DNA from: UBA1952 sp965246855
GTDB lineage: Bacteria; Bacteroidota; Bacteroidia; Chitinophagales; Chitinophagaceae
Assembly (NCBI GenBank): GCA_965246855.1
Contig: CBDFFP010000005.1
Coordinates: 744,001 to 808,000, forward strand
Direction: 5' to 3'
DNA: 64,000 nucleotides
Shown: positions 46,002 to 54,463 of the stretch, one piece after another
Layout: each line of letters opens with the position of its first letter
How positions within the stretch are numbered: position 1 is the stretch's first letter
Notes under the pieces: generated by a model
Told to the model about the DNA's origin: nothing
Database searches by the model: none
Seen by the model: the letters and a program-made list of their open reading frames with translations, nothing else
Program-made: the position numbers and the translations under genes

Positions 46002-46559
46002 ATGACAAGAACAATGCTTTCTATCCTTTTGGTGTTTTGCTATTCCTTTGGGCGCACTCAAAATCAAGACCCCGACTGGCGGTCAGTTCAAAGCGACATT
46101 GAGTGGTTCCCACTTGGCAACAACTTCTTTTTCGGCGCAGAAATGCACTGGAATGCGGCTGATTCCACCGTTAGGTGGGGAAAGCTTTGCTTTTTTAAAG
46201 AAAAAAAGGGAGTGCTTCGTCGGTTTCAGGCCATTCCTTATCGGTACGAGGCGCGGGTCTATGCGCCTTATAAACTGGAATTTGGGATGATAGACCTCAA
46301 CATGGACGGCGTGCTTGACCTTTTTGTGCGCAAAGGCTATGGTGGCACGGATGCATGTGCTTATTATGAGATTTTCATTTCAAATAAAAAAGCATTGCGG
46401 TTCCAGCAGGTGCAATGCAAAGATGAAATTGTAAATCCTGTTTTTACGGGTAAGAAAAACCGGATTTTAATGGCTTCCTGCTTGGAAAACGGCAGCGTGA
46501 CGTACTTTAAAATTCGGAACAATCGCCTCATTTATTGGTATTCTGAGAAGGAAAAATAG
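46002..46559 (+). CDS. Secreted protein of unknown function
   Basis: A 185-residue exported protein: signal peptide 1-20 (MLSILLVFCYSFGRTQ) and a beta-rich mature part with LNMDGVLDLFVRKGYGG near residue 103, an FG-GAP/calcium-loop-like segment seen in XAC2610-type proteins. No enzyme motif. ATG 46002 starts the signal peptide; the TTG two codons earlier is less likely. Confidence 0.65.
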   Translation: MTRTMLSILLVFCYSFGRTQNQDPDWRSVQSDIEWFPLGNNFFFGAEMHWNAADSTVRWGKLCFFKEKKGVLRRFQAIPYRYEARVYAPYKLEFGMIDLNMDGVLDLFVRKGYGGTDACAYYEIFISNKKALRFQQVQCKDEIVNPVFTGKKNRILMASCLENGSVTYFKIRNNRLIYWYSEKEK

Positions 46560-46615
46560 CTGCGTCTCTCTTACACTACAAGTCATTATCAGACCAAAAA
46601 CATTATCCTCAAAAA

Positions 46616-46647
46616 GTTATCCACACTCCTGCGATAATGTGGATAAC
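46616..46647. promoter_or_regulatory. Pair of inverted consensus DnaA boxes upstream of nrdJ
   Basis: GTTATCCACA (46616-46625) and its exact reverse complement TGTGGATAAC (46638-46647). The core TTATCCACA is a perfect DnaA box; box starts are 21 bp apart (two helical turns). They lie about 115 bp before the nrdJ ATG and suggest DnaA control of ribonucleotide reductase. Confidence 0.7.
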
Positions 46648-46760
46648 TCCTGAGAAAGGCGTTTGCAATGCTAAATATCTTCGTTGCCCTTCGCCGGACA
46701 AATCCGCCGCAGGTTCCTTCCTCCTTTATTTTCTTTCCAAAAAATTCCTTCCTTCCCCAA

Positions 46761-49700
46761 ATGAGCAGCACCAAAAAAACAGCGAAAGGCCTCCCTTTCT
46801 CCCGCCATTTTACCAAAGACGACACGAGCGCTTTTGACCTGTTTACCTACGAGTTGCGCACCTCGGTGATTCGCAATCCCAATGGCGAAAAAGTGTTTGA
46901 GATGACCGACGTGGAAGTGCCTTCCCACTGGAGCCAGATTGCGACGGACATCCTCGCCCAAAAATACTTCCGCAAAGCGGGCGTGCCGCAGCCTGACGGT
47001 TCTCTGGGCCGCGAAACAAGCGTGAAACAAGTGGCGCACCGCATGGCGGATTGCTGGCGGCAGTGGGGCGAGAAATACGGCTACTTCGCTTCCAAAAGCG
47101 ACGCGCAGGTTTTCTACGACGAGCTTGTTTACAGCATTCTGGCGCAAAGCTGCGCGCCCAACTCGCCGCAGTGGTTCAACACCGGACTGCACAGCGCGTA
47201 TGGCATCACCGGCTCCCCGCAGGGACACTACTTCGTGAACCCAACGACGGGCAGCTTGGAGAAATCGCAGAACGCGTATGAAAGACCACAGCCGCACGCG
47301 TGCTTTATCCTCTCCGTCGGCGACGACCTTGTAAACGACGGCGGCATTATGGATTTGTGGGTGCGCGAGGCGCGCATCTTTAAATACGGCTCCGGTGTGG
47401 GAACGAACTATTCCAACATCCGCGCGGAAGGCGAAAAGCTCGGCGGCGGCGGTACGTCAAGCGGCCTGATGTCTTTCCTGCGCATTGGTGACCGCGCGGC
47501 GGGCGCGATTAAAAGTGGCGGCACGACACGGCGCGCGGCCAAGATGGTATGCTTGGATTTGGACCACCCGGAAATTGAGCAGTTCATTGACTGGAAAGTA
47601 GAAGAAGAAAAGAAAGTAGCTGCCTTGATTGCTGCCGGTTATGCAAGCGACTACGAAGGCGAAGCCTATAAAACCGTTTCCGGACAGAACTCCAACAACT
47701 CAGTTCGTATTCCGAACAGCTTCTTCAAAAAGTTGGAAGAAGGCGGCGATTGGGAAATGACCGCCCGCACCGATGGTCGGGTGATGAAGAAAGTTCCGGC
47801 GCGTGCGCTGTGGGATAAAATTGCCTACGCAGCCTGGCGTTGCGCTGACCCCGGCACGCAGTACGACACGACGATTAACGAGTGGCATACCTGTCCCGAA
47901 GGCGGTAAAATCCGCGCGAGCAATCCGTGCGTTACCGCAGACACTTTCGTAACGACGGACCGTGGATTGGAGCGTATCGGCAACATTCTTGGACAGTCGC
48001 GTGGTGTAAAAGGTCTTGATGGAGAGATGCACTGGGTAGAGAACATTTTCCCTACTGGCACCAAAGATGTTTATCGTCTCAAGACAAAGGCTGGCTACGA
48101 AATCAAACTGACTGCTGACCACCGTGTGTGGACGGTAAACAGAGGCGATGTTCCGGCGGCAGAACTCACTAAAGACGATGTTGTGCAACTGATGCGTGGC
48201 AGTTTTGGGTCGGCTACTACGGGTGACCTGCAAACAGCGCAACTTCTGGGACTGTTGGTAGGCGACGGCTGCATTACTTCTTTGAACGAAAACGATGCTG
48301 CGGGAAATCGTCGCCGGGTTGCTTTCCTGAACATGGCGCATGGCGAAGAAGATATTCTTCAATGGGCCAACAATCATATCAATACGCAGTTACGTCCGGC
48401 ACTGGGCGAACACAACAAGGCCGGGAACGTGCAGGAAGCCGCAATGACCAAGCGTGTTTCCGTAGGCTCGCCTAAAATTTTGGAACTGTTTGAGCAGTTT
48501 GCTGTGCTAGATGAAGGAAGCGAGAAGAAGCGCCTTACGGACTTGGTTTTCACATTGAACCAAACGGAGCAGGCAGCAATGCTGCGCGGTCTCTTTACTG
48601 CCGACGGTTGCGTGGCGAACCACGGCTCCAAAAGCCAGTACGTGTCTTTAGACAGCACCTCTGCGGAGCTTTTGCAACAGGTGCAATTGCTGCTACTCAA
48701 TTTTGGCATTAAGTCCAAAATTTACGCCAATCGTCGGGCCGGCAAGCTTAATAGCATGCTCCCAGATGGCAAAGGCGGAATGAAGGAATATGCGGTGTTG
48801 GAAATACACTCTCTGCGCATTTCTCGGAACTCACGCGTGTTGTTTGAAGAACGCATCGGCTTCATGTTGCAAAGCCCGAAGGCAGCGCAACTTCGCACCC
48901 TTAATCAAACAGTATCTGCCTATGCGGAGCAACTCTCCGACACAGTTGCGTCTTTAGAGTTTGTTGGAACAGAAGATGTCTTTGACCTGACGGAGCCTGC
49001 TACTCACCACTTTGTAGCCAATGGCATCGCAGTGCATAATTGCTCCGAGTACATGTTCTTAGACAACACGGCCTGCAACCTCGCTTCCCTCAACCTGCGC
49101 AAATTCTTCAACGAAGAGACAAGCGTTTTTGACGTAGAAGGCTTTGAATACGCCACACGCTTGTGGACGGTAGTGCTGGAAATATCTGTGCTAATGGCAC
49201 AGTTTCCGTCTCCCGAAGTAGCGCAGCTTTCCTACGATTACCGCACGCTCGGTCTTGGTTTTGCCAACCTCGGCTCTATGCTGATGGTGAGCGGTATTGC
49301 ATATGATTCCGAAGAAGGCCGCGCGATTGGCGGCGCTATTTCGGCGATTATGACCGGCGTTTCCTACAAAACATCAGCGGAAATGGCGGGCGTGTTGGGC
49401 ACTTTCTCCCGCTACGAAGAAAACAAAGACCACATGCTGCGCGTGATGCGCAACCACCGGCTGGCGGCCTACGACGCGGCAGCGGATACCTACGAGAATC
49501 TCCAGATTATTCCGCAAGGCATCAGCGCGAAATACTGCCCCGATTATCTGCTTTCTGCTGCCACCCGTGCCTGGGACGACTGCGTGCAACTGGGCGAGAA
49601 AAACGGCTACCGCAACGCGCAGGCCACGGTTATCGCGCCGACGGGTACCATCGGCATGGTGATGGACTGCGACACGACGGGCGTGGAGCCGGACTTTGCC

Positions 49701-51275
49701 TTGGTGAAGTTTAAAAAGCTTTCCGGCGGCGGCTACATGAAGATTGTGAACGGCTCGGTTCCGGCGGCTTTGCGGAAGCTGGGCTACGACGAAAGCGCCA
49801 TTGACGCAATGGTGAAATACGCCAAAGGGCACGGCACGTTTGCCGGTGCGCCGTTCATCAACCACCAAACGCTGAGCGAAAAAGGCCTCATGGCGGAAGA
49901 GCTGAAAAAGCTGGACAAAGCCGTAGAAAGCGCGTTTGAAATCGGCTTTGTGTTCAACGTTTATACGCTGGGCGAAGAATGCCTCAAGCGCCTCGGTTTT
50001 ACGGCGGAAGAATATTACCACCCGGAATTTTCCCTGTTGGAAGCCCTCGGTTTTGACGACGACCAGATGGACGCCTGCAACGACTATGTGTGCGGCACGA
50101 TGATGATGGAAGGCGCGCCGGGCCTGAAACCGGAACACCAAAGTGTGTTTGACACGGCCAACAAATGCGGCAAGAAAGGCGAGCGCTTTATCCATGCCCA
50201 CGGCCACATCCGTATGATGGCCGCCGTGCAGCCCTTTATTTCCGGGGCGATTTCCAAAACCATCAACCTGCCCAACGAAGCCACCGAAGCAGAAATCAAA
50301 GACTGCTATCAGCTTTCGTGGGAACTGGGCATCAAGGCCTGCGCGCTTTACCGCGACGGCTCCAAACTTTCTCAACCGCTTTCCAACAAAAGCGACAAGA
50401 AAGCCAAAAGCCAGGATTCAAGTTCCAAAAGCCAGGAGGCAGAAGTCAAGATTCAAGAGCCAAGCGCCATTGCGACGGCAAGCGTGGGCGACCTTTCTAC
50501 GGAAGAACTCTTAGACGAAGTGAACCGCCGCGTGCAGGCCTCGCCCGATACCAAGCTGCGCGCCAAGCTGGCCACGATTGTAGAGCGCAAGCAGCTTCCG
50601 GCGAAGCGGCGCGGCTACACCATTAAAAGCAAGGTGGGCGGACAGGCTTTGTTCCTGCGCACCGGCGAATACGGCGACGGCACGTTGGGCGAAATCTTTA
50701 TCGACATGGCGAAGGAAGGAGCCACGATGCGCTCTTTGCTGAACTCGTTTGCCATTGCCGTGAGCGTGGGCCTGCAATACGGCGTGCCGCTGGACGAGTA
50801 TGTGGACAAGTTCATCTTCACGCGCTTTGAACCGGCGGGCATGGTGGACCACCCGAACATCAAGTCGGCGACGAGCGTGCTGGATTACATCTTCCGCGTG
50901 CTGGCCTATGAATATCTGGACCGCGAAGACCTCGTGCATGTGCCAGACCCGGCGAAAAAGCTTCCCGCTTCGGCTCCGGAAATGGTGGGCAACCTGCGCG
51001 ATCTGGAAGACGCGGGAATAGCCATGCCGAAAGCAACAGCGGCGAATGCAGTGCATCCTTCCAAGCCTACCGAGCCGGTGCTGCAAAGCATGAGCGTACA
51101 CAGCAGCGGAAACGGCCACCACGCCGGCTCCTTGGCAGAAGCCAAAGCCGACCAGAAAAAGCTGTTGGGAACGAGCGCCGATGCGCCTGCCTGCCGCCAG
51201 TGTGGCAACATTACCCTGCGCAACGGGACGTGCTATATGTGCCCGAATTGCGGAACAACGACGGGGTGTAGCTAA
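46761..51275 (+). CDS. nrdJ: Adenosylcobalamin-dependent (class II) ribonucleotide reductase with intein
   Basis: A 1,504-residue precursor that makes a reductase of about 1,133 residues, supplying deoxynucleotides without oxygen dependence. The catalytic barrel shows SCAPNSPQWFNTGLHSAYGI (about 135-155), PHACFILSVGDDL, FKYGSGVGTNYSNIRA, KIRASNP|CSEYMFLDN (active-site asparagine/cysteine/glutamate), and later ATVIAPTGTIGMVMDCDTTG. The C-terminus has a zinc-ribbon-like CRQCGN...CYMCPNCG. An intein of 371 residues interrupts NP|CSEY. A linker near residue 1215-1236 (KAKSQDSSSKSQEAEVKIQE) is encoded by a 7-bp repeat tract. ATG 46761 is chosen from the family N-terminus. Two DnaA boxes lie upstream; no cobalamin riboswitch is seen. 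Confidence 0.95.
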   Translation: MSSTKKTAKGLPFSRHFTKDDTSAFDLFTYELRTSVIRNPNGEKVFEMTDVEVPSHWSQIATDILAQKYFRKAGVPQPDGSLGRETSVKQVAHRMADCWRQWGEKYGYFASKSDAQVFYDELVYSILAQSCAPNSPQWFNTGLHSAYGITGSPQGHYFVNPTTGSLEKSQNAYERPQPHACFILSVGDDLVNDGGIMDLWVREARIFKYGSGVGTNYSNIRAEGEKLGGGGTSSGLMSFLRIGDRAAGAIKSGGTTRRAAKMVCLDLDHPEIEQFIDWKVEEEKKVAALIAAGYASDYEGEAYKTVSGQNSNNSVRIPNSFFKKLEEGGDWEMTARTDGRVMKKVPARALWDKIAYAAWRCADPGTQYDTTINEWHTCPEGGKIRASNPCVTADTFVTTDRGLERIGNILGQSRGVKGLDGEMHWVENIFPTGTKDVYRLKTKAGYEIKLTADHRVWTVNRGDVPAAELTKDDVVQLMRGSFGSATTGDLQTAQLLGLLVGDGCITSLNENDAAGNRRRVAFLNMAHGEEDILQWANNHINTQLRPALGEHNKAGNVQEAAMTKRVSVGSPKILELFEQFAVLDEGSEKKRLTDLVFTLNQTEQAAMLRGLFTADGCVANHGSKSQYVSLDSTSAELLQQVQLLLLNFGIKSKIYANRRAGKLNSMLPDGKGGMKEYAVLEIHSLRISRNSRVLFEERIGFMLQSPKAAQLRTLNQTVSAYAEQLSDTVASLEFVGTEDVFDLTEPATHHFVANGIAVHNCSEYMFLDNTACNLASLNLRKFFNEETSVFDVEGFEYATRLWTVVLEISVLMAQFPSPEVAQLSYDYRTLGLGFANLGSMLMVSGIAYDSEEGRAIGGAISAIMTGVSYKTSAEMAGVLGTFSRYEENKDHMLRVMRNHRLAAYDAAADTYENLQIIPQGISAKYCPDYLLSAATRAWDDCVQLGEKNGYRNAQATVIAPTGTIGMVMDCDTTGVEPDFALVKFKKLSGGGYMKIVNGSVPAALRKLGYDESAIDAMVKYAKGHGTFAGAPFINHQTLSEKGLMAEELKKLDKAVESAFEIGFVFNVYTLGEECLKRLGFTAEEYYHPEFSLLEALGFDDDQMDACNDYVCGTMMMEGAPGLKPEHQSVFDTANKCGKKGERFIHAHGHIRMMAAVQPFISGAISKTINLPNEATEAEIKDCYQLSWELGIKACALYRDGSKLSQPLSNKSDKKAKSQDSSSKSQEAEVKIQEPSAIATASVGDLSTEELLDEVNRRVQASPDTKLRAKLATIVERKQLPAKRRGYTIKSKVGGQALFLRTGEYGDGTLGEIFIDMAKEGATMRSLLNSFAIAVSVGLQYGVPLDEYVDKFIFTRFEPAGMVDHPNIKSATSVLDYIFRVLAYEYLDREDLVHVPDPAKKLPASAPEMVGNLRDLEDAGIAMPKATAANAVHPSKPTEPVLQSMSVHSSGNGHHAGSLAEAKADQKKLLGTSADAPACRQCGNITLRNGTCYMCPNCGTTTGCS
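47928..49040 (+). mobile_element. In-frame intein with LAGLIDADG homing endonuclease
   Basis: 371 residues inserted at the RNR NP|CSEY site. Block A CVTADTFVTTDRGLERIG supplies Cys1; block B LTADHRVWT carries the T-x-x-H; two LAGLIDADG-like helices, LLGLLVGDGCIT and LRGLFTADGCVA, mark the endonuclease; block F/G FDLTEPATHHFVANGIAVHN ends in His-Asn before Cys+1. All splice residues are present, so it should self-excise and may still home. Confidence 0.95.
50402..50464 (+). repeat. Heptamer repeat tract inside nrdJ
   Basis: Nine consecutive 7-bp units with consensus AGYCAAG (AGCCAAA, AGCCAGG, ATTCAAG, TTCCAAA and so on), 63 bp or 21 codons in all, encoding a hydrophilic linker. Length divisible by 21 keeps the frame. 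Confidence 0.82.
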
Positions 51276-51299
51276 GGGATTAAAAGAGTAGATTTGGAG

Positions 51300-51332
51300 C
51301 AGCCGGGCAATTGTCCGGCTGTTTTATTTTTG
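51300..51332 (+). terminator. Intrinsic terminator of nrdJ
   Basis: CAGCCGG/CCGGCTG around GCAATTGT followed by TTTTATTTTT. A related hairpin recurs at 52548 with the duplicated nrdJ end. Confidence 0.8.
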
Positions 51333-51419
51333 GCTTCTTTCATCCTGTCTTTTGGTAAACCTATAAGTTGTTTTGTGGAAATCCTGCCTATCTTTGACTA
51401 TGCTGCTGCGCAAGGAAAA

Positions 51420-51941
51420 ATGCCGTATCTGTTTACGGTGCGCTTTGACGGAGAAGGGCTGGACGAGTATGAAAAGCTGTATCAATCATGGACGGACATG
51501 GAAGCAACCAGCGTATTTCTAAACCAAAACCTTAACGACCTGAAGAGTGCCTTCTGGCAACCCAAGACGGTGGAAGAAGCCGCTCTGGAAATAGCAGAAG
51601 AGGCCGATGGTTTTGAAGCGGACTTGATTGCTATAGAAGAAAAAATTCTGAAAGGCGCATCGCCCGGATTGGTGAAAACGCTTTTCCAACAGCCTTTTTA
51701 CCGGTATGAAACAGCGCCTCTTATTCTGAAAGGCAAAGCGAAAGGAACCCGCCGCCCGTACCTGCGTCTTTATGGCCTGCACCTGGAAGACGAAGGCCAG
51801 ATTATCCTTTTCGGCGGGGGCATTAAGCTGACGGAAAAGGTAAACAAACAGCAAAGCCCGCACCTGCTTCGGGAAATCGGAAAGGCAGACCGCGTGAAAC
51901 GTTATCTTAAACAACAAGGCATTCAATTTCTGGAAGGATGA
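51420..51941 (+). CDS. Probable toxin of a type II toxin-antitoxin pair
   Basis: A 173-residue protein whose second half (PLILKGKAKGTRRPYLRLYG, IILFGGGIKLTEKVNKQQSP) resembles proteins found next to XRE antitoxins in Bacteroidota; the acidic first half is helical. It overlaps the following XRE gene by four bases (ATGA), the usual arrangement for such pairs. The fold and target are not certain. ATG 51420 has AAGGAA just upstream; the frame is open to 51294, and GTG 51375 is an alternative start. The pair lies between two copies of the nrdJ 3' end. Confidence 0.65.
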   Translation: MPYLFTVRFDGEGLDEYEKLYQSWTDMEATSVFLNQNLNDLKSAFWQPKTVEEAALEIAEEADGFEADLIAIEEKILKGASPGLVKTLFQQPFYRYETAPLILKGKAKGTRRPYLRLYGLHLEDEGQIILFGGGIKLTEKVNKQQSPHLLREIGKADRVKRYLKQQGIQFLEG

Positions 51942-52435
51942 ACCGTAAAACACCCCCCAAAGCAAGCGAAGTGCTTGCGACCCTTTCCGCAGGCAAAGAA
52001 AGCGGCTGGAGCGCGCGCGCCCGTCAGCGGCAGGCCGACAGCACCTGGCTCCGGCGCTCGCGGCGCATTGCGCTTCATGTGCTAACGGCATTGGAAGCCA
52101 AAGGCATCCCCCAAAAGCAACTTGCCGAAGCCGCAGGCGTAACACCGCAATACATCAGCCGGCTGGTGAGCGGCAAAGAAGGCGAAAACCTTTCGCTGAA
52201 AACCATTGCGAAACTGGAAGCAGCACTGGACATCTGCCTGATAGACGTGCGCGATTACCGCCCGGAAACGGCAACAGTGGAAGAACGCCCCACGCGGGTT
52301 TCGCGAAGGAAAACGGAGAAGATGGAAGCGATTTTGAAGGAAGCGCCGCTGCCGGAGAAGAAGCCAAAAACTACTACGACGAAAAATAGTGGCGGAAAAG
52401 GTTCTGGATTTGCCATTGCGGCGAAGACACATTAA
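51938..52435 (+). CDS. XRE-family antitoxin (pair 1)
   Basis: A 165-residue helix-turn-helix protein. The HTH is about residues 47-103: LTALEAKGIPQKQLAEAAGVTPQ, YISRLVSGKEGENLSLKTIAKLEAAL. A long charged tail ends KKPKTTTTKNSGGKGSG then FAIAAK, nearly the same as the tail of the antitoxin at 53014. It should bind both the toxin and the pair's promoter. Confidence 0.8.
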   Translation: MNRKTPPKASEVLATLSAGKESGWSARARQRQADSTWLRRSRRIALHVLTALEAKGIPQKQLAEAAGVTPQYISRLVSGKEGENLSLKTIAKLEAALDICLIDVRDYRPETATVEERPTRVSRRKTEKMEAILKEAPLPEKKPKTTTTKNSGGKGSGFAIAAKTH

Positions 52436-52454
52436 TTTGGCAGCCGAAAACACA

Positions 52455-52525
52455 ACGCTGCGAAACGGGACATGCTATATGTGCCCGAATTGCGGGACTA
52501 CGACGGGGTGTAGCTAAGGGATTGA
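52455..52525 (+). repeat. Orphan duplicate of the nrdJ 3' end
   Basis: About 70 bp nearly identical to 51217-51283, encoding in nrdJ the last residues NGTCYMCPNCGTTTGCS plus stop and the bases after it. Here it is not attached to nrdJ. The related hairpin after each copy extends the similarity to about 130 bp. The two copies flank toxin-antitoxin pair 1. Confidence 0.88.
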
Positions 52526-52547
52526 AGGATTGAGTGATTGATTTTGT

Positions 52548-52583
52548 GCAGCCGGAAATGATCTAATTTCCGGCTGCTTTTTT
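52548..52583 (+). terminator. Intrinsic terminator (copy of nrdJ terminator)
   Basis: GCAGCCGGAAA/TTTCCGGCTGC around TGATCTAA, followed by seven T. Confidence 0.88.
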
Positions 52584-52638
52584 AAAACCTTGTTTAGTGA
52601 AAAGTAAACTCAATCACCCTAAATTTGCGCTCAGGTAT

Positions 52639-53001
52639 ATGAATGAAATCGTGGGCCGACAGCAGTTCTTTGAACTGGAGACGGGCGGTAATGGCTGTTT
52701 GCGGATCTTAGAAAAGACATTATCAGAAACGACTTACCAAAGCGAGTTGGTCACGATTCTGGCTTACATGGACAAGGTTGCCAACCTGCATTCGCTGCCG
52801 GATACGAAGTTTAAAGACATCACGCCGAAGGGCGAAACCATTCGGGAATATGAATTCAAAAGCAAGCATCTACGCGTGTATGCCGTGCAGAAGCCCGGTG
52901 GAAAAGTGGTGGTCTTGGGTGGGTTTAAGGTGAATCAGCAGGCGGATATAGCAGCCGTGCGCCGCTTGAAAAAGGAAATAGCAGCGTTGCTAACGACTTA
53001 A
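52639..53001 (+). CDS. RelE/HigB-type toxin (pair 2)
   Basis: A 120-residue protein of the RelE/ParE-like family: FFELETGGNGCLRILEKTL, then LHSLPDTKFKDITPKGETIREYEFKSKHLRVYAVQ and GGKVVVLGGFKVNQ, the four-stranded core typical of HigB-like ribosome-dependent RNases. ATG 52639 fits the family N-terminus; GTG 52597 would add 14 residues. The antitoxin gene follows by 12 bp. Toxin-first order is as in higBA. Confidence 0.75.
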   Translation: MNEIVGRQQFFELETGGNGCLRILEKTLSETTYQSELVTILAYMDKVANLHSLPDTKFKDITPKGETIREYEFKSKHLRVYAVQKPGGKVVVLGGFKVNQQADIAAVRRLKKEIAALLTT

Positions 53002-53013
53002 AAAGAAAGAACA

Positions 53014-53343
53014 ATGACCAGAGAAGAACTTGTTACCAGCCCAGAATACTGGGTGGTGGACATCCAAACGAAACTGTATGAGGCGCTGGAAAATTACCGG
53101 CAGAAAAACGGCTTTAACCGCACGCAACTTGCCGAAGCATTGGGCTATTCCAAAGGTTACATCTCCCAAATTCTGAACGGCGATTTTGACCACCGGATAA
53201 GCAAGCTGGTTGCCCTTTCCCTAAAGATGGGGCTTGTGCCGGAAATGAATTTTAAAGCGCCCGCAAAGAAGCCAAAAACCGCCACGCCGAAAAATAGGGG
53301 CGGTAAAGGTTCTGGATTTGCTATTGCGGTGAAGGTGGAGTAA
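53014..53343 (+). CDS. XRE-family antitoxin (pair 2)
   Basis: A 109-residue HTH protein: LYEALENYRQKNGFNRTQLAEALG and YSKGYISQILNGDFDHRISK form the XRE domain (about 22-75). The tail KKPKTATPKNRGGKGSG then FAIAVK is shared with the antitoxin of pair 1, at the DNA level too, including the AATTTGGCAGC after the stop. Confidence 0.82.
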   Translation: MTREELVTSPEYWVVDIQTKLYEALENYRQKNGFNRTQLAEALGYSKGYISQILNGDFDHRISKLVALSLKMGLVPEMNFKAPAKKPKTATPKNRGGKGSGFAIAVKVE

Positions 53344-53429
53344 TTTGGCAGCGGAAACCTCGTCCTTTGAAATGGACGATTTATCTACTGGTTTTTATAA
53401 GACACAAAACGACAAAAACCCAAAATAAA

Positions 53430-54311
53430 ATGAAGACCAAAACACCTTGCTTACTTCTTATGTTGGGGTTATTGTGCTTTACAAGCGCGAATGCCAAAAG
53501 AAAACAAAATAAAACCGAAGGTGACCCATCTATTGCATTTAATAGTGGATACCAACCCTTGGACCCGTTCCCAATATCAATAAGCTCAATTTGCTTGGAC
53601 GACAAGACAAAGACCGGCCTCACTCAATCACAATCCAAAGAGAACTTGCTAAAAGTATTAGAAAAGGCTCTAGACCAAAAAATGAAAATAGCTATTGGGC
53701 AATTTGATGCGAATGGAGCACTTAATTTCAATCCCATCACGAGTGGATCTTATAAAACTAGTACTTATGTTCTGATATTGGATTATACAATAACAACTAC
53801 AGTGCCCTACACTATAAGATACTCTCAAAATGCAGATGGCACTTACAATCTCTTACCTGGGGCAAACGATACTAATATGCCCAAAGAAAAAGATGCAAAT
53901 GGTAGAGAATATATACAGACAGCTATTCCTGTATATATTGGAGTCGGAATTAGGGTAACTGCAACTATTACTTCAAAAAACGGAAATGTTTCTTTCAGTC
54001 TGGCTAGTATAGGTGCTCAAGCCGATGCTAAAGAGATTAAGGGCAATATAGCAATTCAGACAATTGGCTTGAGCAGTGATCAGATTACCGCTGCTATACC
54101 TATACCATCAGATATAAGTACATCCACGGTACAAAATATCTTAACGGCAGTAGGAACAATTAAATCAAAAATACATGATGCTCAAACTGAGAAAATACCG
54201 CGAGTGCTTGGTTTTTACAACTCAGTTGGCGGTGGACAGGATTTTGTGATGAAATTTATTGGTTGTTTACAGCAACTTCTACCTGCAGCACAGATAGAAA
54301 TCTGCAAATAG
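53430..54311 (+). CDS. AT-rich secreted protein of unknown function
   Basis: A 293-residue exported protein: signal peptide 1-21 (CLLLMLGLLCFTSANA), then a beta-rich region with SISSICLDDKTKTGLTQSQS, repeated Ile/Thr strands and ITSKNGNVSFSLASIGAQAD. No T9SS domain and no recognised family. The gene is much more AT-rich than its neighbours, implying recent transfer. Upstream in-frame codons from 53367 are not needed. Confidence 0.7.
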   Translation: MKTKTPCLLLMLGLLCFTSANAKRKQNKTEGDPSIAFNSGYQPLDPFPISISSICLDDKTKTGLTQSQSKENLLKVLEKALDQKMKIAIGQFDANGALNFNPITSGSYKTSTYVLILDYTITTTVPYTIRYSQNADGTYNLLPGANDTNMPKEKDANGREYIQTAIPVYIGVGIRVTATITSKNGNVSFSLASIGAQADAKEIKGNIAIQTIGLSSDQITAAIPIPSDISTSTVQNILTAVGTIKSKIHDAQTEKIPRVLGFYNSVGGGQDFVMKFIGCLQQLLPAAQIEICK

Positions 54312-54379
54312 CCCCCCGCCCCCCTCGCTCGCCGTAGCGGCTCGGCGAAGGCTCCCGCCTTCGTCGCTAGTGAAACACC

Positions 54380-54419
54380 AAAAGAACAGGCGGCGCACCA
54401 TGCGCCGCCTGTTCTTTTT
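54380..54419 (+). terminator. Intrinsic terminator
   Basis: AAAAGAACAGGCGGCGCA/TGCGCCGCCTGTTCTTTTT around CCA; the preceding GC-rich bases (54315-54350) form a weaker hairpin. Confidence 0.9.
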
Positions 54420-54463
54420 ATGCTCCAAATGCGCTAAGTTTACGACCTAAACCTTATTCTCCC

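Noticed and set aside
46560..46760. Chromosomal origin of replication
   Set aside because: Only two DnaA boxes, no AT-rich unwinding element and no dnaA/dnaN nearby; regulation of nrdJ is simpler.
46560..46760. Cobalamin riboswitch before the B12-dependent reductase
   Set aside because: No B12-box sequence or expected fold is visible in the leader.
49374..50375. Minus-strand open frame of 333 codons inside nrdJ
   Set aside because: Antisense to strongly conserved reductase sequence; GC-rich codon bias leaves the opposite frame open.
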